From the NCBI GenBank assembly GCA_047967505.1, contig CM106540.1: a stretch of 64,000 bases of DNA; one strand, 5' to 3'. The notes under the pieces were generated by a model. That model made no database searches, was not told where the DNA came from, and saw nothing but the letters and a program-made list of their open reading frames with translations. This document shows, piece by piece, positions 1 through 11,300 of the stretch; within the stretch, counting starts at the first letter, position 1, and every line of letters starts with the position of its first letter. This DNA comes from Dipteris shenzhenensis. Lineage: Eukaryota; Polypodiophyta; Polypodiopsida; Gleicheniales. The position numbers and the translations under genes were made by a program.

Positions 1-1121
1 TCCTATCCACACAAGATAAGTGGTGTTTTTTAGGATCCTTGTACTAAAGGTATTGCTCCCATGTAGATTTTGTATCATTGACATAACACTTTCGTATGTT
101 GAAGGCAAACTGATGAAAAATATTTGTTTGGCCTATCTGGTTGTGGATAAAAGCCACTAAAGAAAGTTAACTTTGTACCAAATTTGTTGAACAGAGCCCT
201 CTAAAAACCACTAGTGAGCAAGTCTTGGCCTAATTCTATAACCCTGGCGATACTGCACATCAGATACCAATATAACAAATAGCCATGTCTTTTTGTCGAT
301 GGCACTCTTGCATGAAATCAACATGACAAACTTGCTAGATCCATCCACTATGGTTAGACATATCATGTTTTTGGTCCCAATGGCTGGTGGCTACTCCTCG
401 ATGAAGTTTATGCTAATCTGCTCAAATGCCATAAGGCTTGCCGGAACTGAGAGAGCTTGCAAAGTTTGCCTTGACTTTGGTAGGGTCTGACCTGTTGGAT
501 TTGAGATCGGATGGAGTAAGGTAGTGAACCTCCTCCAGAATGAGACTGGACGTCTTTGCATAGAACTTGTCTGAGATGATGCTCATGCTAAGCGGGATCT
601 TTGGAGAAGATTAGGATGTCGTCAAGAAACACGGACACATTTAATGATGGGTTCTTGAAACCTGCTCCCTCATTCTGCTGAATGTGGCTGGCAGGCCAGT
701 GAATCTGAAGGGCATCACCACAAATTCAAACTGGGGCTTTGTTATGTGGAATGCTGACTACTGAACAATGACTTAATGGATCCAGATCTGACAGTATACC
801 TACTCTTCAGATCTAGCTTAGAAAACATCTATGCTCCATTAAGGCATTCCAAAATAAAATCAATCTTAGGCATAGGCAGCTGAAATTTAATTGTGAGTTT
901 GTTGAATGTGCAGTAATCCACACATCCAGGCTGTGGTGTCCCTTTGTATTGAATATGGAGAATTATGGGGCTTGATGAACCTTGCTTTGAGAAACTCCTC
1001 CAACCGTGCATCTTAACTCCTATATGGTCTTGTTGAGCTAGTATGGATGCTTCTTGGTTGGCAAGACTCTGGAAAAAAGTTTCATCCTGCTGTGGTAGTA
1101 GCACAAAAAGAAGGCAAAAAA
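1..1121 (-). pseudogene. Decayed Ty3/gypsy pol, RT and integrase fragments
   Basis: Read on the minus strand from about 1000 down to 580, translation gives a gypsy reverse transcriptase with stops and frame changes: a CVDY.T.NKLTIK block, a VVMPFRFTGLPATF block near 690 and the catalytic VFLDDILIFSK block near 620. Further down (about 490 to 60) come integrase-like pieces, including GTKLTFFSGFYPQP near 150, which matches the GTKL...YHPQTDGQ region of chromovirus integrases. The RNase H between them is missing. The 5' part of the same pol continues beyond the copia insertion at 4089. It is not functional. The family is secure; the chromovirus assignment is inferred from the integrase motif. 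Confidence 0.75.
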
Positions 1122-2419
1122 TGTTAGAAATGACCCAACAAAGGGTACGCACAGCGGAAGACTTATAGCAATGCCCAGGACCTCACACAGTGTGGTGTGG
1201 GTTGTGGAATCACAAACTTCTTAACTTATGTGCATAAAATAGGTGTGCAGACTCATCAATAGACAATGAACCAGCCAGATAGAGAAACCACCAAAATAAT
1301 ATATTTCCATCCAAAACTATGTACACAATACAAAAGAGATAGATCTAGAGTCCCACCAATGGTGTGGTCCTCTGATCTAACCACAAGGTCCTTCTCCTAT
1401 CTGTTGGCTATCTCTAGACTCGAGCCCGCATGCTCCACCTCGAGCGTCTATAGGCTTTCCGTCCAGTGTGTTCTTCTCCACCTTACTGCCTGTGAATCAG
1501 CCTAGGTGGGCAGCCCCTGCCAAGCTTTGTCTGCAGCACACAGGTCCCCTTGGTCCTCCTGAATGTAGGCCCCAAGATAAATGTTCCACTGCTCCAACCT
1601 GCTTGTGAATGGCTGCTCCAAAAGATGATGATCTCAGCACCTTGCTGCCCTAGAAGACAGCCAAGGTCCAGCCCCTTCCTGGCTAAGTCTGCAGCCCTTC
1701 AAGCACCCTCTTACCTCCTGGATATAGGTCAAGAGGGTGGCTTCCTGCTGCTTCTTTCTGCCTCCTGGATTGCTGGCTTCTGGATATTGAATGAGGGCTG
1801 GAGGCCCTCCTTTTATAGGCCCAGGGGCCTGTCATAAAGACCGACCAGCCAGCTTCATACTGGCCGACCAGTCTGCTGCTGGTCCAGCCCTTTAAGGGCT
1901 CACAAAACTAGGGCCCTTTGGCCCACACTTCTAGGGCCTTTAGGCCCTCCAATCTAGGCAAGGGCCCAGCCTATATAAGGCATGCCACTGCCCACTGGCA
2001 GCCCCATTTGCTGCTCCGTCTGGCCCCAGCCATGTCAGCGGCTGTCACCTTGCTCTCTTGACCCGCCTGTACCGCGCCTTTGCTCCAGCCTTTTGGTCAT
2101 CTGCATCTGCTCCGTACCTTGCTTCCAGCCCTCCGTATTGGCCCGTACAGTTGTGCTGTCCGCCTGCACGTCTGCTGCAGATACTCGCAGCCCAAAGACC
2201 TCGCTCCAGGCTCTCCAAGATGCTCTTGAGCAGTGCTGCCCACATGACAGCCTTGCTGCTGTCCATGTGGCAGCCATCTCTTTCACTCTTGGCTGTGAGG
2301 TGCTGCCCATGTGGCAAACCCCTCTCTTTCACTCCTCTGGGCATCTTTTGCCCTAGGTCTCCCTCCCCCACGCTCTCCTCATATGGGGGCTTACAAATGG
2401 GGAGGTGACCTTTCCAACA
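1122..2419 (-). repeat. 3' LTR of family-1 copia
   Basis: Its boundaries are TG (read on minus from 2419) and CA (at 1122). It matches 2809-4088 almost base for base, with scattered substitutions and a small indel near 2080. A minus-strand TATAAAA lies at 1811-1817. The conserved GTAAGCCCCCATATGAGGAG box lies at 2375-2394. GC-rich palindromes such as AGCCCTTTAAGGGCT lie near 1890. Confidence 0.85.
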
Positions 2420-2808
2420 CCCCCTCTCACCGACGCATCTCCTGGCACCACCTCCTTCAGTCACGTTCCTGCATTCGAACTCGAGCAACCCAGCCTCCAC
2501 GATCTTCCAGTTGTCCCTCCCATAATGAGTGAACAACCTGGAGTCTTCCAGGCACCATGCTCCGAGGGTCTGCTTCAACCCGTCCTTCCTTTGGCAAGGT
2601 CTGCAACAAAAGTACATCTCCAAATAACCCGAACCGCGAACTTTAAACGCACCTGACTGAACCTGAGTCACCCTCCTTCTCACAAGGGCACAATCCTCCA
2701 GTCGTGGAAGTCGATTCCCAAGAGCTTCTGAATCAGGGTCGTCCTTCAGCAAGGTCCCTGCCTTCAAGCTCCCACACCTGTGAGCCTCCTACTTGGGGTT
2801 TGATACCA
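2420..2808 (-). other. Residual internal region of family-1 copia
   Basis: The 389 bp match only the two ends of the internal region of the 59869 element. The PBS-proximal leader resembles 60930-61060 and the PPT-proximal tail resembles 62640-63022. Everything coding has been deleted. The long minus-strand frame that crosses it is not conserved as protein. Confidence 0.7.
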
Positions 2809-4088
2809 TGTTAGAAATGACCCAACAGAGGGTACGCACAGCGGAAGACTTATAGTAATGCCCAGGAGCTCACACAGTGTGTTGTGGGTTGTGGAATCAC
2901 AAACTTCTTAACTTATGTGCATAAAATAGGTGTGCAGACTCATCAATAGACAATGAACCAGCCAGATAGAGAAACCACCAATATAATATATTTCCGTCCA
3001 AAACTATGGACACAATACAAAAGAGATAGATCCAGAGTCCCACCAATGGTGTGGGCCTCTGATCTAACCACAAGGTCCTTCTCCTATCTGTTGGCTATCT
3101 CTAGACTTGAGCCCGCATGCTCCACCTCGAGCGTCTGTAGACTTTCCGTCCAGTGTGTTCTTCTCCACCTTATTGCCTGTGAATCAGCCTAGGTGGGCAG
3201 CCCTTGCGAAGCTTTGTCTGCAGCACACAGGTCCCCTTGGTCCTCCTAAATGTAGGCCCCAAGATAAATGTTCCACTGCTCCAACCTGCTTGTGAATGGC
3301 TGCTCCAGAAGATGATGATCTCAGCACCTTGCTGCCCTAGAAGACAGCCAAGGTCCAGCCCCTTCCTGGCTAAGTCTGCAGCCCTTCAAGCACCCTCTCA
3401 CCTCCTGGATATAGGTCCAGAGGGTGGCTTCCTGCTGCTCCTTTCTGCCTCCTGGATTGCTGGCTTCTGGATATTGAATGAGGGCTGGAGGCCCTCCTTT
3501 TATAGGCCCAGGGGCCTGTCATAAAAACCGACCAGCCAGTTTCATACTGGCCGACCAGTCTGCTGCTGGTCCAGCCCTTTAAGGGCTCACAAAACTAGGG
3601 CCCTTTGGCCCACACTTCTAGGGCCTTTAGGCCCTCCAATCTAGGCAAGGGCCCAGCCTATATAAGGCATTCCATTGCCCACTGGCAGCCCCATTTGCTG
3701 CTCCATCTGGCCCCAGCCATGTCAGCGCCTGTTCACCCTGCTCTCCTGACCCGCCTGTACCGTGGTCATCTGCATCTGCTCCGTACCTTGCTTCCAGCCC
3801 TCCGTACTGGCCCGTACAGTTGTGCCGTCCGCCTGCACGTCTGCTGCAGATACTCGCAGCCCAAAGACCTCGCTCCAGGCTCTCCAGGATGCTCTTGAGC
3901 AGTGCTGCCCACATGACAGCCTTGCTGCTGTACATGTGGCAGCCATCTCTTTCACTCATGGCTGTGAGGTGCTGCCCATGTGGCAGCCCCCTCTCTTTCA
4001 CTCCTCTGGGCATCTTCTGCCCTAGGTCTCCCTCCCCCACGCTCTCCTCATATGGGGGCTTACAGATGGGGAAGTGACCTTTCCAACA
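2809..4088 (-). repeat. 5' LTR of family-1 copia
   Basis: This is the partner of 1122-2419. A minus-strand TATAAAA lies at 3498-3504 and the shared LTR box at 4044-4063. The end at 4088 is followed directly by AAAAA, the candidate target duplication. Confidence 0.85.
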
Positions 4089-4240
4089 AAAAATAACTCC
4101 TGGAACTCATGTAACAAGGTTTCCTAGTGGGGGTTGTCATGCCTATTTGTTGATGTAAAACTCTCCTCACAATCCTCTTAGAGGGCCATTCCATGTGGCA
4201 GGGAAAAATAAATTAAGTCACATGGGGATGGCTGAAATTA
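4089..4240 (-). pseudogene. Gypsy pol continuation upstream of the copia insertion
   Basis: On minus, a LLHEFQELF-like peptide near 4095-4120 resembles the linker just before gypsy RT. It would run into the RT remnant at about 1120 if the copia element and one target duplication were removed. The match is short and degenerate. Confidence 0.4.
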
Positions 4241-5062
4241 ACAGTCTGGGATATACATTCTGAAGCCATGTGATAAATCTGGGCACGATCCCTTGAACGG
4301 CGAGGTCTAGTCCCCTCTTAGCAAATTATGGTAAATCAGTGGTGTTATCAGTAGGGTGAAAACTAGCTAAGGACTAATCCATTGAGGATTAGAGTGAAGA
4401 GTACCCTGTTTATCCAAGAGGCTCTGAAGCTTGAGAGTGGTACCACCGTCCAACCACTCTGAAAATCTTGCTGCGACACTAGTCACCCTGTCTAATCCAA
4501 AACGTCTGTTGCCTTTTTAAAGCCATATGCTCAACACTAGTCACCCTTGCTAATCAAAAGTCTGTTGTGTTTTTAAAGCCATATGCTCTGTCTCGAACAA
4601 ATTGCCCTTCAGGTGACCAATTGTGCAGACAGGAAAGGAAATCCAACATGAAACAATTCAAAATGGGGCAGCATGTTTTGAAATGTTTCATTGTTACCAA
4701 CATTCTGTCCTTATGGATTATGTCTAACTAAAGCACTACAATAAACGCATAGTAACTATTGGTACAAAGTATCAAATTCAATATATGAATACTCTAAATG
4801 TATCTACTCTTTGAATTCAATTTGACTGTATAACTGCACTTTCCAGAAGAAAACCTCTGTCAAAGGTAGCTATTTCAACAACGACGAATTGCCTAGAATA
4901 GATTTTGTGAAACTTATGCTTTTCATTTCACAAAGACTTTTAACAGCTGTTTGTGCTACGCTTGCAGCGTACTTGTGCATTATGCATGGAAGAATCTGTA
5001 TATAAAATATAGTATCAGATATGGAAACTTCTAAGAGTCTTCTCTAATGATTAATTTTACAG
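4241..5062 (+). other. Intron-like sequence upstream of the TORTIFOLIA1-like exon
   Basis: I see no coding match here. The end has a pyrimidine-leaning tract and TTACAG at 5057-5062, a good 3' splice site. Together with the elements in 1-4240 it probably forms part of a long intron of the gene, whose earlier exons (the HEAT-repeat part) would lie outside the window. That placement is inference. Confidence 0.5.
4476..4591. repeat. Two-copy tandem repeat, 58 bp
   Basis: ACACTAGTCACCCT followed by TTTTTAAAGCCATATGCTC occurs twice with a 58-bp period (starts 4476 and 4534) and several differences. It lies inside the presumed intron. Confidence 0.7.
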
Positions 5063-5998
5063 GATTTTATGGCTAATTCTCAAGAAACTACGCTTGTGTT
5101 ACAAGCAAGAGTGAGACAATTGGAAACAATGGTGGAGAATATGGCACGAGGTCTGGACTTTCCAGTAGGGAGGAGAATTAATGGGCTTCCTAGGGACTAT
5201 AACAGCAACATTAGGCCTTCTGCCAAGTATTTTGTAGGGCATGATTACATGAATCCTAAGGTTGGCAAAGGCTTTGATAGTCGTCATCCATTTGCTGACA
5301 GGGAGCCTTCATCTGAAGGTATGGCTTCAGGGATCAGAGGTATCCGGACCTACAGATCTAGTGAACTTGCTTCTGAAGAATGGGATGGCTACGCTTGTGT
5401 CAATTCTAGAGGGGCAGCAGGAACATACCTTGTGGATGGTCATGTTGGACCACAACGAAGTAACATCCTGGGATCCAATGATCTAACAAGTGTCAGTAAG
5501 GAAGACTTGGGAACTAAACAAATAGGAACGAGGAGAGTTTGGGATAGAGTGCCTGGTCCAATCAGACTTGGGGAAGGTCCTTCTGCCAGAAGTGTCTGGC
5601 AGGCTTCAAAAGATGAGGCCACTCTTGCAGCAATACGAGTAGCTGGTGACGATGCAGGGGCTGCAGAGACTGAGGTTTTTTCATCCGGAGCTTCTAGACT
5701 AGTCACTCCAGAACCTGGTTCTCAGACCTTATCATACAAGAACAGTGGGCAGGATAAGGGCCGGTATTGGAGTTTGTGGGGTTCTGTCATGGAATCTGTT
5801 CGTGGTGGAGACATGGAGTCAGCTTATGCCGAATTACTTTGCAGTGACGATGAACTGATGCTTGTAAGACTGATGAGAAGAACAGGACCAGTTCTGGAAC
5901 AACTTTCCGCCAGCACAGCAAGTGAAATGCTACACACTGTAGGGCAGCTTCTTCAACAACAGAATTATTTTGACATCAGCATTGTGTGGATCCAACAG
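5063..5998 (+). CDS. TOR1L: TORTIFOLIA1/SPIRAL2-like protein, penultimate coding exon
   Basis: This is the C-terminal half of a plant microtubule-associated protein of the TORTIFOLIA1/SPIRAL2 family, which binds cortical microtubules and affects growth direction. The exon begins after TTACAG with Asp-Phe-Met-Ala. Residues about 8-35 form the family's predicted coiled coil (RVRQLETMVENMARGL). A low-complexity Ser/Gly linker follows, with the RVWDRVPGPIRLGEGPSARS block typical of the family. From about residue 225 comes the conserved C-terminal domain (YWSLWGSVMESVRGGDMESA, then LMRRTGPVLEQLS). It ends at WIQQ before GTCAAAG, in phase 0 with the next exon. The open frame otherwise reads to 6016, but family conservation continues in the next exon. 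The HEAT-repeat N-terminus is not in the window. Which paralogue of the family this is cannot be told. Confidence 0.88.
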
Positions 5999-6210
5999 GT
6001 CAAAGCCGTTCTCTGAAGTATAGAAAACCTTGAAGCCTATTTGATTATGTAAACCTGATCACCTGCCAAATGTCTGAATGTTTTGTGATGAAGGATCAAG
6101 TCACTTTGTGCCTTGTTCTTAATCAAAAATATTGACAGATCGTTAATATTTCAAAGAGTTTCGTGAAATTTGTGAAGACAGCTTGAACTGATCTGGAATC
6201 TGTACTGCAG
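5999..6210 (+). other. Intron, 212 bp, GT-AG
   Basis: CAG|GTCAAAG at 5996-6005 and TACTGCAG| at 6203-6210 give a phase-0 intron. Splicing joins WIQQ to VADMVV without changing frame, which restores the conserved family sequence. Confidence 0.88.
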
Positions 6211-6420
6211 GTGGCAGATATGGTGGTAAATAATGGAGGTGACTGTCTAGCTCTCTCTTTGGATGAAAAGAAAGAGCTGCTTCTGTGTTTGCAAGATGCT
6301 GCTGGCATGGATTTGCCAGAGGGCTGGTTGAGAAATAGAGTTGATGAGCTAATACAACAACTTGCCAATGCTTGGTCCATCAAGGGTACTCAGGTTGGAA
6401 CTGATTTGCGCTCTTTCTGA
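6211..6420 (+). CDS. TOR1L: TORTIFOLIA1/SPIRAL2-like protein, last coding exon
   Basis: Sixty-nine codons complete the C-terminal domain: VADMVV, a Leu-Ser-Leu-Asp-Glu-Lys-Lys-Glu-Leu-Leu helix, then LPEGWLRNRVDELIQQLANAW. TGA is at 6418-6420. Fusion of this segment to the preceding exon matches the closing part of TORTIFOLIA1 family proteins, whose last helix pair is conserved. Neither exon carries a stop or frameshift, and the splice sites are canonical, so the gene looks intact here despite the element-filled surroundings. Confidence 0.85.
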   Translation: MADMVVNNGGDCLALSLDEKKELLLCLQDAAGMDLPEGWLRNRVDELIQQLANAWSIKGTQVGTDLRSF

Positions 6421-7241
6421 GAACTTTTATAATGTTAACATGGTGCTTTCAACTAGCTCATGGAGGTGCTGAGAAATCTTCTGTGCAATGAGTTGGTGAT
6501 TTGATTTATCTTTCATTATAAAGAGTACAAAGTAGTTACAGAGGGAATTTAGTCAACGACAATCTTACTGTTCCAGCTTCTAAAATGCTTCACTTGAAAC
6601 CATACCACCTACATGGTGTGCTGAATGGACAAACCATTACAGCTGTTTCTCTCGCATCGACAGCTGCAAGCTTTACTCAGCTTGTGTAGTAAACTAAGAT
6701 TTTTGTAGGTTATCGATATCAGAAATAGCCAAATGGTCCTGTTAGTAGGCAGACAATGGCTTTTTTTATAATCTTCACTTCCTTCCTAGATCTGATCAAT
6801 CTATTTTCAAGCATCTTAGAGTCCTGCAATTATGGCACTTCTTTGATGTTTTCCTTTTCCTGATACATTTATGAAACTTGGGAATAGCATGATAGACAAA
6901 TGGCTTGATGCAATTCCATCATCCTGCCATTTTGCAATTGCTTTAAGGGGCCCCTTCATGGTAGCTTAGTGGTTTGTAAACGTGTAGATTGGATGAGTAA
7001 GAGCAAGAAGTGATGGACACGAATTAGTCATCTTGATAAGGTAGTAGTATCTCGGTAGCCTGTTACGAGAGGCAGAAGATAAATCAAAGAAGTTAGCGCT
7101 TAGTAGAACAAGGGTGCACGTATGGTAGTCGTATTGGTAACTGGTAGGCTATCTATACAAGATCGTTCCAATGTCACTGATTGTTGTGGGGTGCGGTTGT
7201 CCAAATGTGATCAATTTGGGATCCGTAAATCATTGTCAGGC
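6421..7241 (+). other. 3' UTR and downstream flank
   Basis: There is no coding match. The first few hundred bases are AT-rich and probably 3' UTR. No single clear poly(A) signal stands out. A TAGCTTAGTGG string near 6964 resembles a pol III A box and is discussed under findings. Confidence 0.5.
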
Positions 7242-7284
7242 TTTTTTTTTTGGGGCGGGGGGGGGGGGGGGGGTGGAGGGAGGG
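7242..7284. repeat. T-run followed by a long G-run
   Basis: About ten T are followed by GGGGC and a further 17 G (7257-7273), then GGAGGGAGGG. It could fold as a G-quadruplex, and it is a likely site of sequencing error. Confidence 0.9.
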
Positions 7285-7435
7285 CTATAGTGCAATTTCT
7301 ATTAAATCCATCTTGACCACAACCTTATTTGATAATGTTCAATGGATCAAACATCAATATGCTCTATGTGCTAACATTTTGGATAACCTTTAATGCATCA
7401 AACATCGATTACCATTATGAGCTAAATACAAGGTA

Positions 7436-7570
7436 CAAAGATTCAATTTCTTTTGAAATAATAAATAAATAAATATTTTTGATTAAATAATAAATAAATA
7501 AATGAAAAAAATATATTTTAATTAATTAAAATTTCAATTAATGTTCCTATGATTTCTCTCTCTCTCTCTC

Positions 7571-7640
<70 letters not shown>
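7436..7640. repeat. AT-rich AATA repeats, then (CT)n(CA)n(TA)n microsatellite
   Basis: Repeated AAATA units lie at about 7457-7505. A pure CT block from 7554 passes into CA at about 7602 and short TA at about 7632. Confidence 0.95.
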
Positions 7641-7737
7641 TTCAAATGGAGTACAATCATAGTTTTAGCTTAATAATACATCATAGTTAGTTTGCTTCTT
7701 AACTTATTAAGAACTTTTTAGTGAAGTTTAGCAATTA

Positions 7738-8010
7738 TAATCAGTTCTTTAGAGAACTTTGTCAGAATCAGCATTAGAATTAATTTCTCAGAGTCAGCTT
7801 CATAATCAACTTCTCAAAATCAGTTTTTCAGAAACCATGATCAGTTTCTTATAATCAGCATTATATTCAAGTTCTTATAATTAGCATCGTAATTAGGTTC
7901 TCAGAATTAGCATCATAATATGCTTCTCATAATCAACACTATAATCAGTTTTCTCACTACCAGTATCATAATTAATTTCTCGTAATTGGCATAATCATAG
8001 GGTGTTTCAG
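7738..8010. repeat. Degenerate short tandem repeats
   Basis: About nine imperfect units of roughly 25-30 bp share the pattern TTCTCAGAATCAGCATTATAA. They have many substitutions, so this is an old array. Confidence 0.65.
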
Positions 8011-9204
8011 ATAAGAATTTTGCTGGATATTTTAGATGACAAGTTTTCTAGTAAATATTGCTTTAGATAATAGCTTTTCATTTTAGTAGATATAGCTTTT
8101 TCAGTAGATGACAGTTTTATAGCTTCAAACGGCAGTTTTTCCAGTGGATATAGCTTTAGATTACAATTTTCCAATACAGCTTGGGAGTGAGAGAGAGAGA
8201 GAGATGGACAATTGGTTCAAAGGCTAAAGCTTGGAAAGAACACAAGAAGAGGACAAGAGATAGCGAGCCAACTAAGGACGTTGAGATCTCTAGAAACAAG
8301 AGCAATGTCCAAGCCCAATGCCATGATTTGTACTAAGTCGCTTTGATCAAAGAATTGAACTCGACGACTCTAAACAAAGCATTGATCGTTTATGTGCAAT
8401 GCAGGATCTTGCACTAAGATGTGCTAGCGCATTGAGCTGAAGCTTCAGCCAAGGTAGTTAAAGCCTCGACTTGCATTTGCAATGATAGGATGAAAATTCC
8501 CCACGGAATATTCCTCAACGCAAATACCCCCTCCGGCTCAAGCTAAACCTTTCCGATGTTTCCAACTTCGGAGATTACATTCTGGGATTTTGCTTGTTTC
8601 TCCTTCCATTGGGTCCTTGGCTTTCTTGCTGCCCCTTGCTTGAAACTAGAGTGGAGATGTTTAATTGAAGAACGGGTCATACCGATGGAATGCTTAACTA
8701 TAGATTACGTATGATGTGAAGACCGAGAATGCAGTCTGCTGTAATTTTGTCATGAAGGTGTGGCTCTTCGGGTTCCAAAAGTGTGGCAAGGTTGAAAGTT
8801 GAAAATATTCGGGGGCCCTAAAGATTGCGGAATGACAACACACAGGTCACAGGGGGCCTTACGACTGTAACAAAAGCCTGATTTTTAGCAATCAAACCAT
8901 TGTTGTGCTGTTGTAAAAATGCGTGACAAATGATTGGTTAGTACCCTCTCATTGGAACAGTTGACAACTCAATAAAGACTTACTAGTTTGCAACAGCTGA
9001 ACCTAAGCAACGCTCGATGAGTATGAGCGAGGAAAAATGCATATATGGGCAGTAGGCGCCCTAAGCTAAGCATATATGGGCATTAATCCGGCGCAAGTGG
9101 GTTGCAGAACTTTCGAGAGAGTGCCTAGTCGAGAACCTTCCAGAGACTGCCCATGCGTAGCTATAAAGAGAGGGGGCAATCATAATTGAATGAGCATTGA
9201 GCAT
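8011..9204. other. No recognisable gene
   Basis: Unique-looking sequence with a short GA run at about 8188-8203. No open frame or motif here could be tied to a family. Confidence 0.5.
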
Positions 9205-9417
9205 AAGGCCTTATGACATGGTGGGAGTTTTGTGGGAAATGGGAGCTTTGGTGCCAAGATGGCATGTGGGCCCCACCTTTTTCCCCCTTTTTTTCCCCAC
9301 AAAACCAAGGAGCTCTTTAGCTACGGGATTTGTGGGAAAAGGGATTAAGTGAAGCTTTTAAAGGTTGAAAATGACATCTACCCATCAAACCTTTTTCCCA
9401 CCATGTCATAAGGGCTT
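9205..9417. mobile_element. MITE-like element with 22-bp terminal inverted repeats
   Basis: The left end 9205-9226 and the right end 9396-9417 are inverted copies of AAGSCCTTATGACATGGTGGGA with one mismatch. The interior (213 bp in total) contains further inverted pieces (TTTTGTGGG and CCCACAAAA). It has no coding capacity. I see no clear target duplication, so superfamily assignment is open. Confidence 0.6.
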
Positions 9418-10412
9418 TAGGTTAATTGAGTGTGAGTGAAGGGCGAGGATCAATCAACTCTATGAGGTCTAGCAGAAAGAGATCGAGTCTCTTTGACATT
9501 ATATTGCTAGAATCAAACACTTGAACTCACTTTGCGAACCTCACACGAGGACGAGCAAGGTGCAGTTACTTCCACACTTCCTCATTAGACTATGGGATTC
9601 AAAGCTTCATGATCATCTTTTCACCATGAATCCCATGTCATTTGGGGTGTGCAACAAGGTAGTTGTGTGCTTAGATGATAACATGAAAGAAAGGACCCAA
9701 GACCGCATCCGCCTCCTCAGAAGTATCCCAGACCTTGAAGGCCACTACTTGAAGTGAAACCAAGGAGACAACCCCACATACCAAGGGCACTAATTTATTA
9801 AATCAATTAAGCTAGCAATTAAAGGGAGTAATAGCTAAGGAATCCCCTAGTAATCCCGAGGTATGACAAAATTGATGTGGGATCTGTACTAGGAATCATC
9901 CCACCAATGAGTGCCCTTGCCTTCGGGCAAGGCCTACACTCCGTTGCACACATTGTGCATGATGGGAGAACCATGATACATCCAAGTGTTTGTCATCACA
10001 AGGTCATCCCTCAACCGATGTATTAGTATGGCCACCTCTTACTTTACTCGCACCACCAAATCCATCCAACCAGGGACAATCAACTATCCAAGGGGCCCCT
10101 CCTACCAATCAAGGGCAATTTAGGGCTCAAAATCTCCCATTACCCCCACCTATACTGGGTCCCCAACCACCTCCACCTTTGATCACCCCAGTGAGCCAAG
10201 TGTTGGTGGAAGAATTGCCGAATGATTGGGAAGAACTAGATCACACCCTTAGTGGGGAAAATTATTCCCACCAATAAGAAAGCTCCATGAGTAAGATCAG
10301 CTTCATAAGTCACTATGTAGTATAGGATGAATATATTCCCATCTACAAAATGGCTCCTGTGTCTCAGTCGAAGAGAGATATTGACACCTTGACAAGGAGA
10401 CCGTTGATTCAA

Positions 10413-10622
10413 TGCTATACGTGTCAAAAACCCCATAGGGCTAGTGAGTGTCCATACAAAATGGTGACCAATCAGTCGGTATCATGATACAAGTGCCAAG
10501 GACCTCACTCCTTAAAGGATTGCCCATACGAGGATGACCCAACCCGGCAAGTGGTGGTTGCCTTCAATGCTTGTGTACCGTTGTGCTCTGGCTGTGGAGT
10601 GCATCATCTTTACAATGATTGT
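10413..10622 (+). pseudogene. Triple CCHC zinc-knuckle remnant
   Basis: In one frame: CYTCQKPHRASEC (10413-10451), then YKCQGPHSLKDC (from 10488), whose first Cys has become Tyr, then CSGCGVHHLYNDC (10584-10622). A TGA lies between the first and second. Spacing is CX2CX3HX4C, as in retroelement nucleocapsids. It binds nucleic acid in functional relatives. Confidence 0.7.
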
Positions 10623-11148
10623 CGAATGTGAAGGCCACCTAGTAGCGCCACAGACCCTGATGCCAGCATTAATTTGTTCAGTGTAGAAAGAGGCCGAGTA
10701 TATTTAGTTTACTTAAATGTGATAACCAGGACTTGGGTAAAGGCCTTCAATAAAGAGCTATGTGAGCAGGCAAAATGAGACAAGGCCAGTATGTCGCAAC
10801 CTAGAGAGAAAATTCAACCTACAACAGAAATGGTAATGGCACCAATAAGATTGGAAAGGGCCATGATAAGGTAATCATCCAAAATGGCTTTGATGAAGAT
10901 AATGGCACACTAGCCACATCATCTTCTTCTGGTGGTACTTTCTCAAATGGAGGCCTGATCAATCCTCTTCCAAAGAAGTCAAGGAATCACTAAAACCTCT
11001 ATCTAGGGAAAAGCCACAAAGGTCACAATGAATACCCAAACCCCTTGGTAGAGAAACAACACCTTATCAAAACTTGGTGTGCCAGTGGCAAGAAAAGTTT
11101 GAGCAAAGACTCAAGGCAAACAAGGGAGCTGAGATGATCTATCCAAGG

Positions 11149-11300
11149 CACCAAGCAATCAACCAAGCCTTTGCTTGAAAGAGTGGAAGGGAAATTTACC
11201 TCACACTCTTCAACGAAGGGGTCCCCACCAAGCAATCAACCAAGCCTCTGCTTGAAAGAGTGGAAGGGGGATTTACCTCACACTCTTCAACGAAGGCATC
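11149..11300. repeat. Two-copy tandem repeat, 77 bp
   Basis: CACCAAGCAATCAACCAAGC starts at 11149 and again at 11226. The copies differ at a few positions. The duplication lies inside the old retroelement and probably followed its loss of function. Confidence 0.85.

Larger units (their letters stand above)
1122..4088 (-). mobile_element. Compact internally deleted Ty1/copia element (family 1)
   Basis: Two direct repeats of about 1.29 kb flank only 389 bp. Each repeat starts TGTTGGAAAGG and ends CTAACA on the minus strand. A degenerate PBS (TGGTATCAAAC) lies just inside the 5' LTR, at about 2798-2808. The flanks are AAAAA on both sides (1117-1121 and 4089-4093), a plausible 5-bp target duplication although low in complexity. 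It sits inside the gypsy pol of 1-1121 and 4089-4240, so it is the younger insertion. There is no coding capacity, so it must have moved with proteins from a relative. The element at 59869 belongs to the same family. Confidence 0.85.

Noticed and set aside
2045-2767. 240-codon minus-strand frame
   Set aside because: It crosses an LTR boundary of the family-1 copia, and the corresponding sequence in the other LTR copies is not kept as protein.
10236-10436. Minus-strand 66-codon frame over the zinc-knuckle region
   Set aside because: The opposite strand carries the recognisable CCHC motifs.
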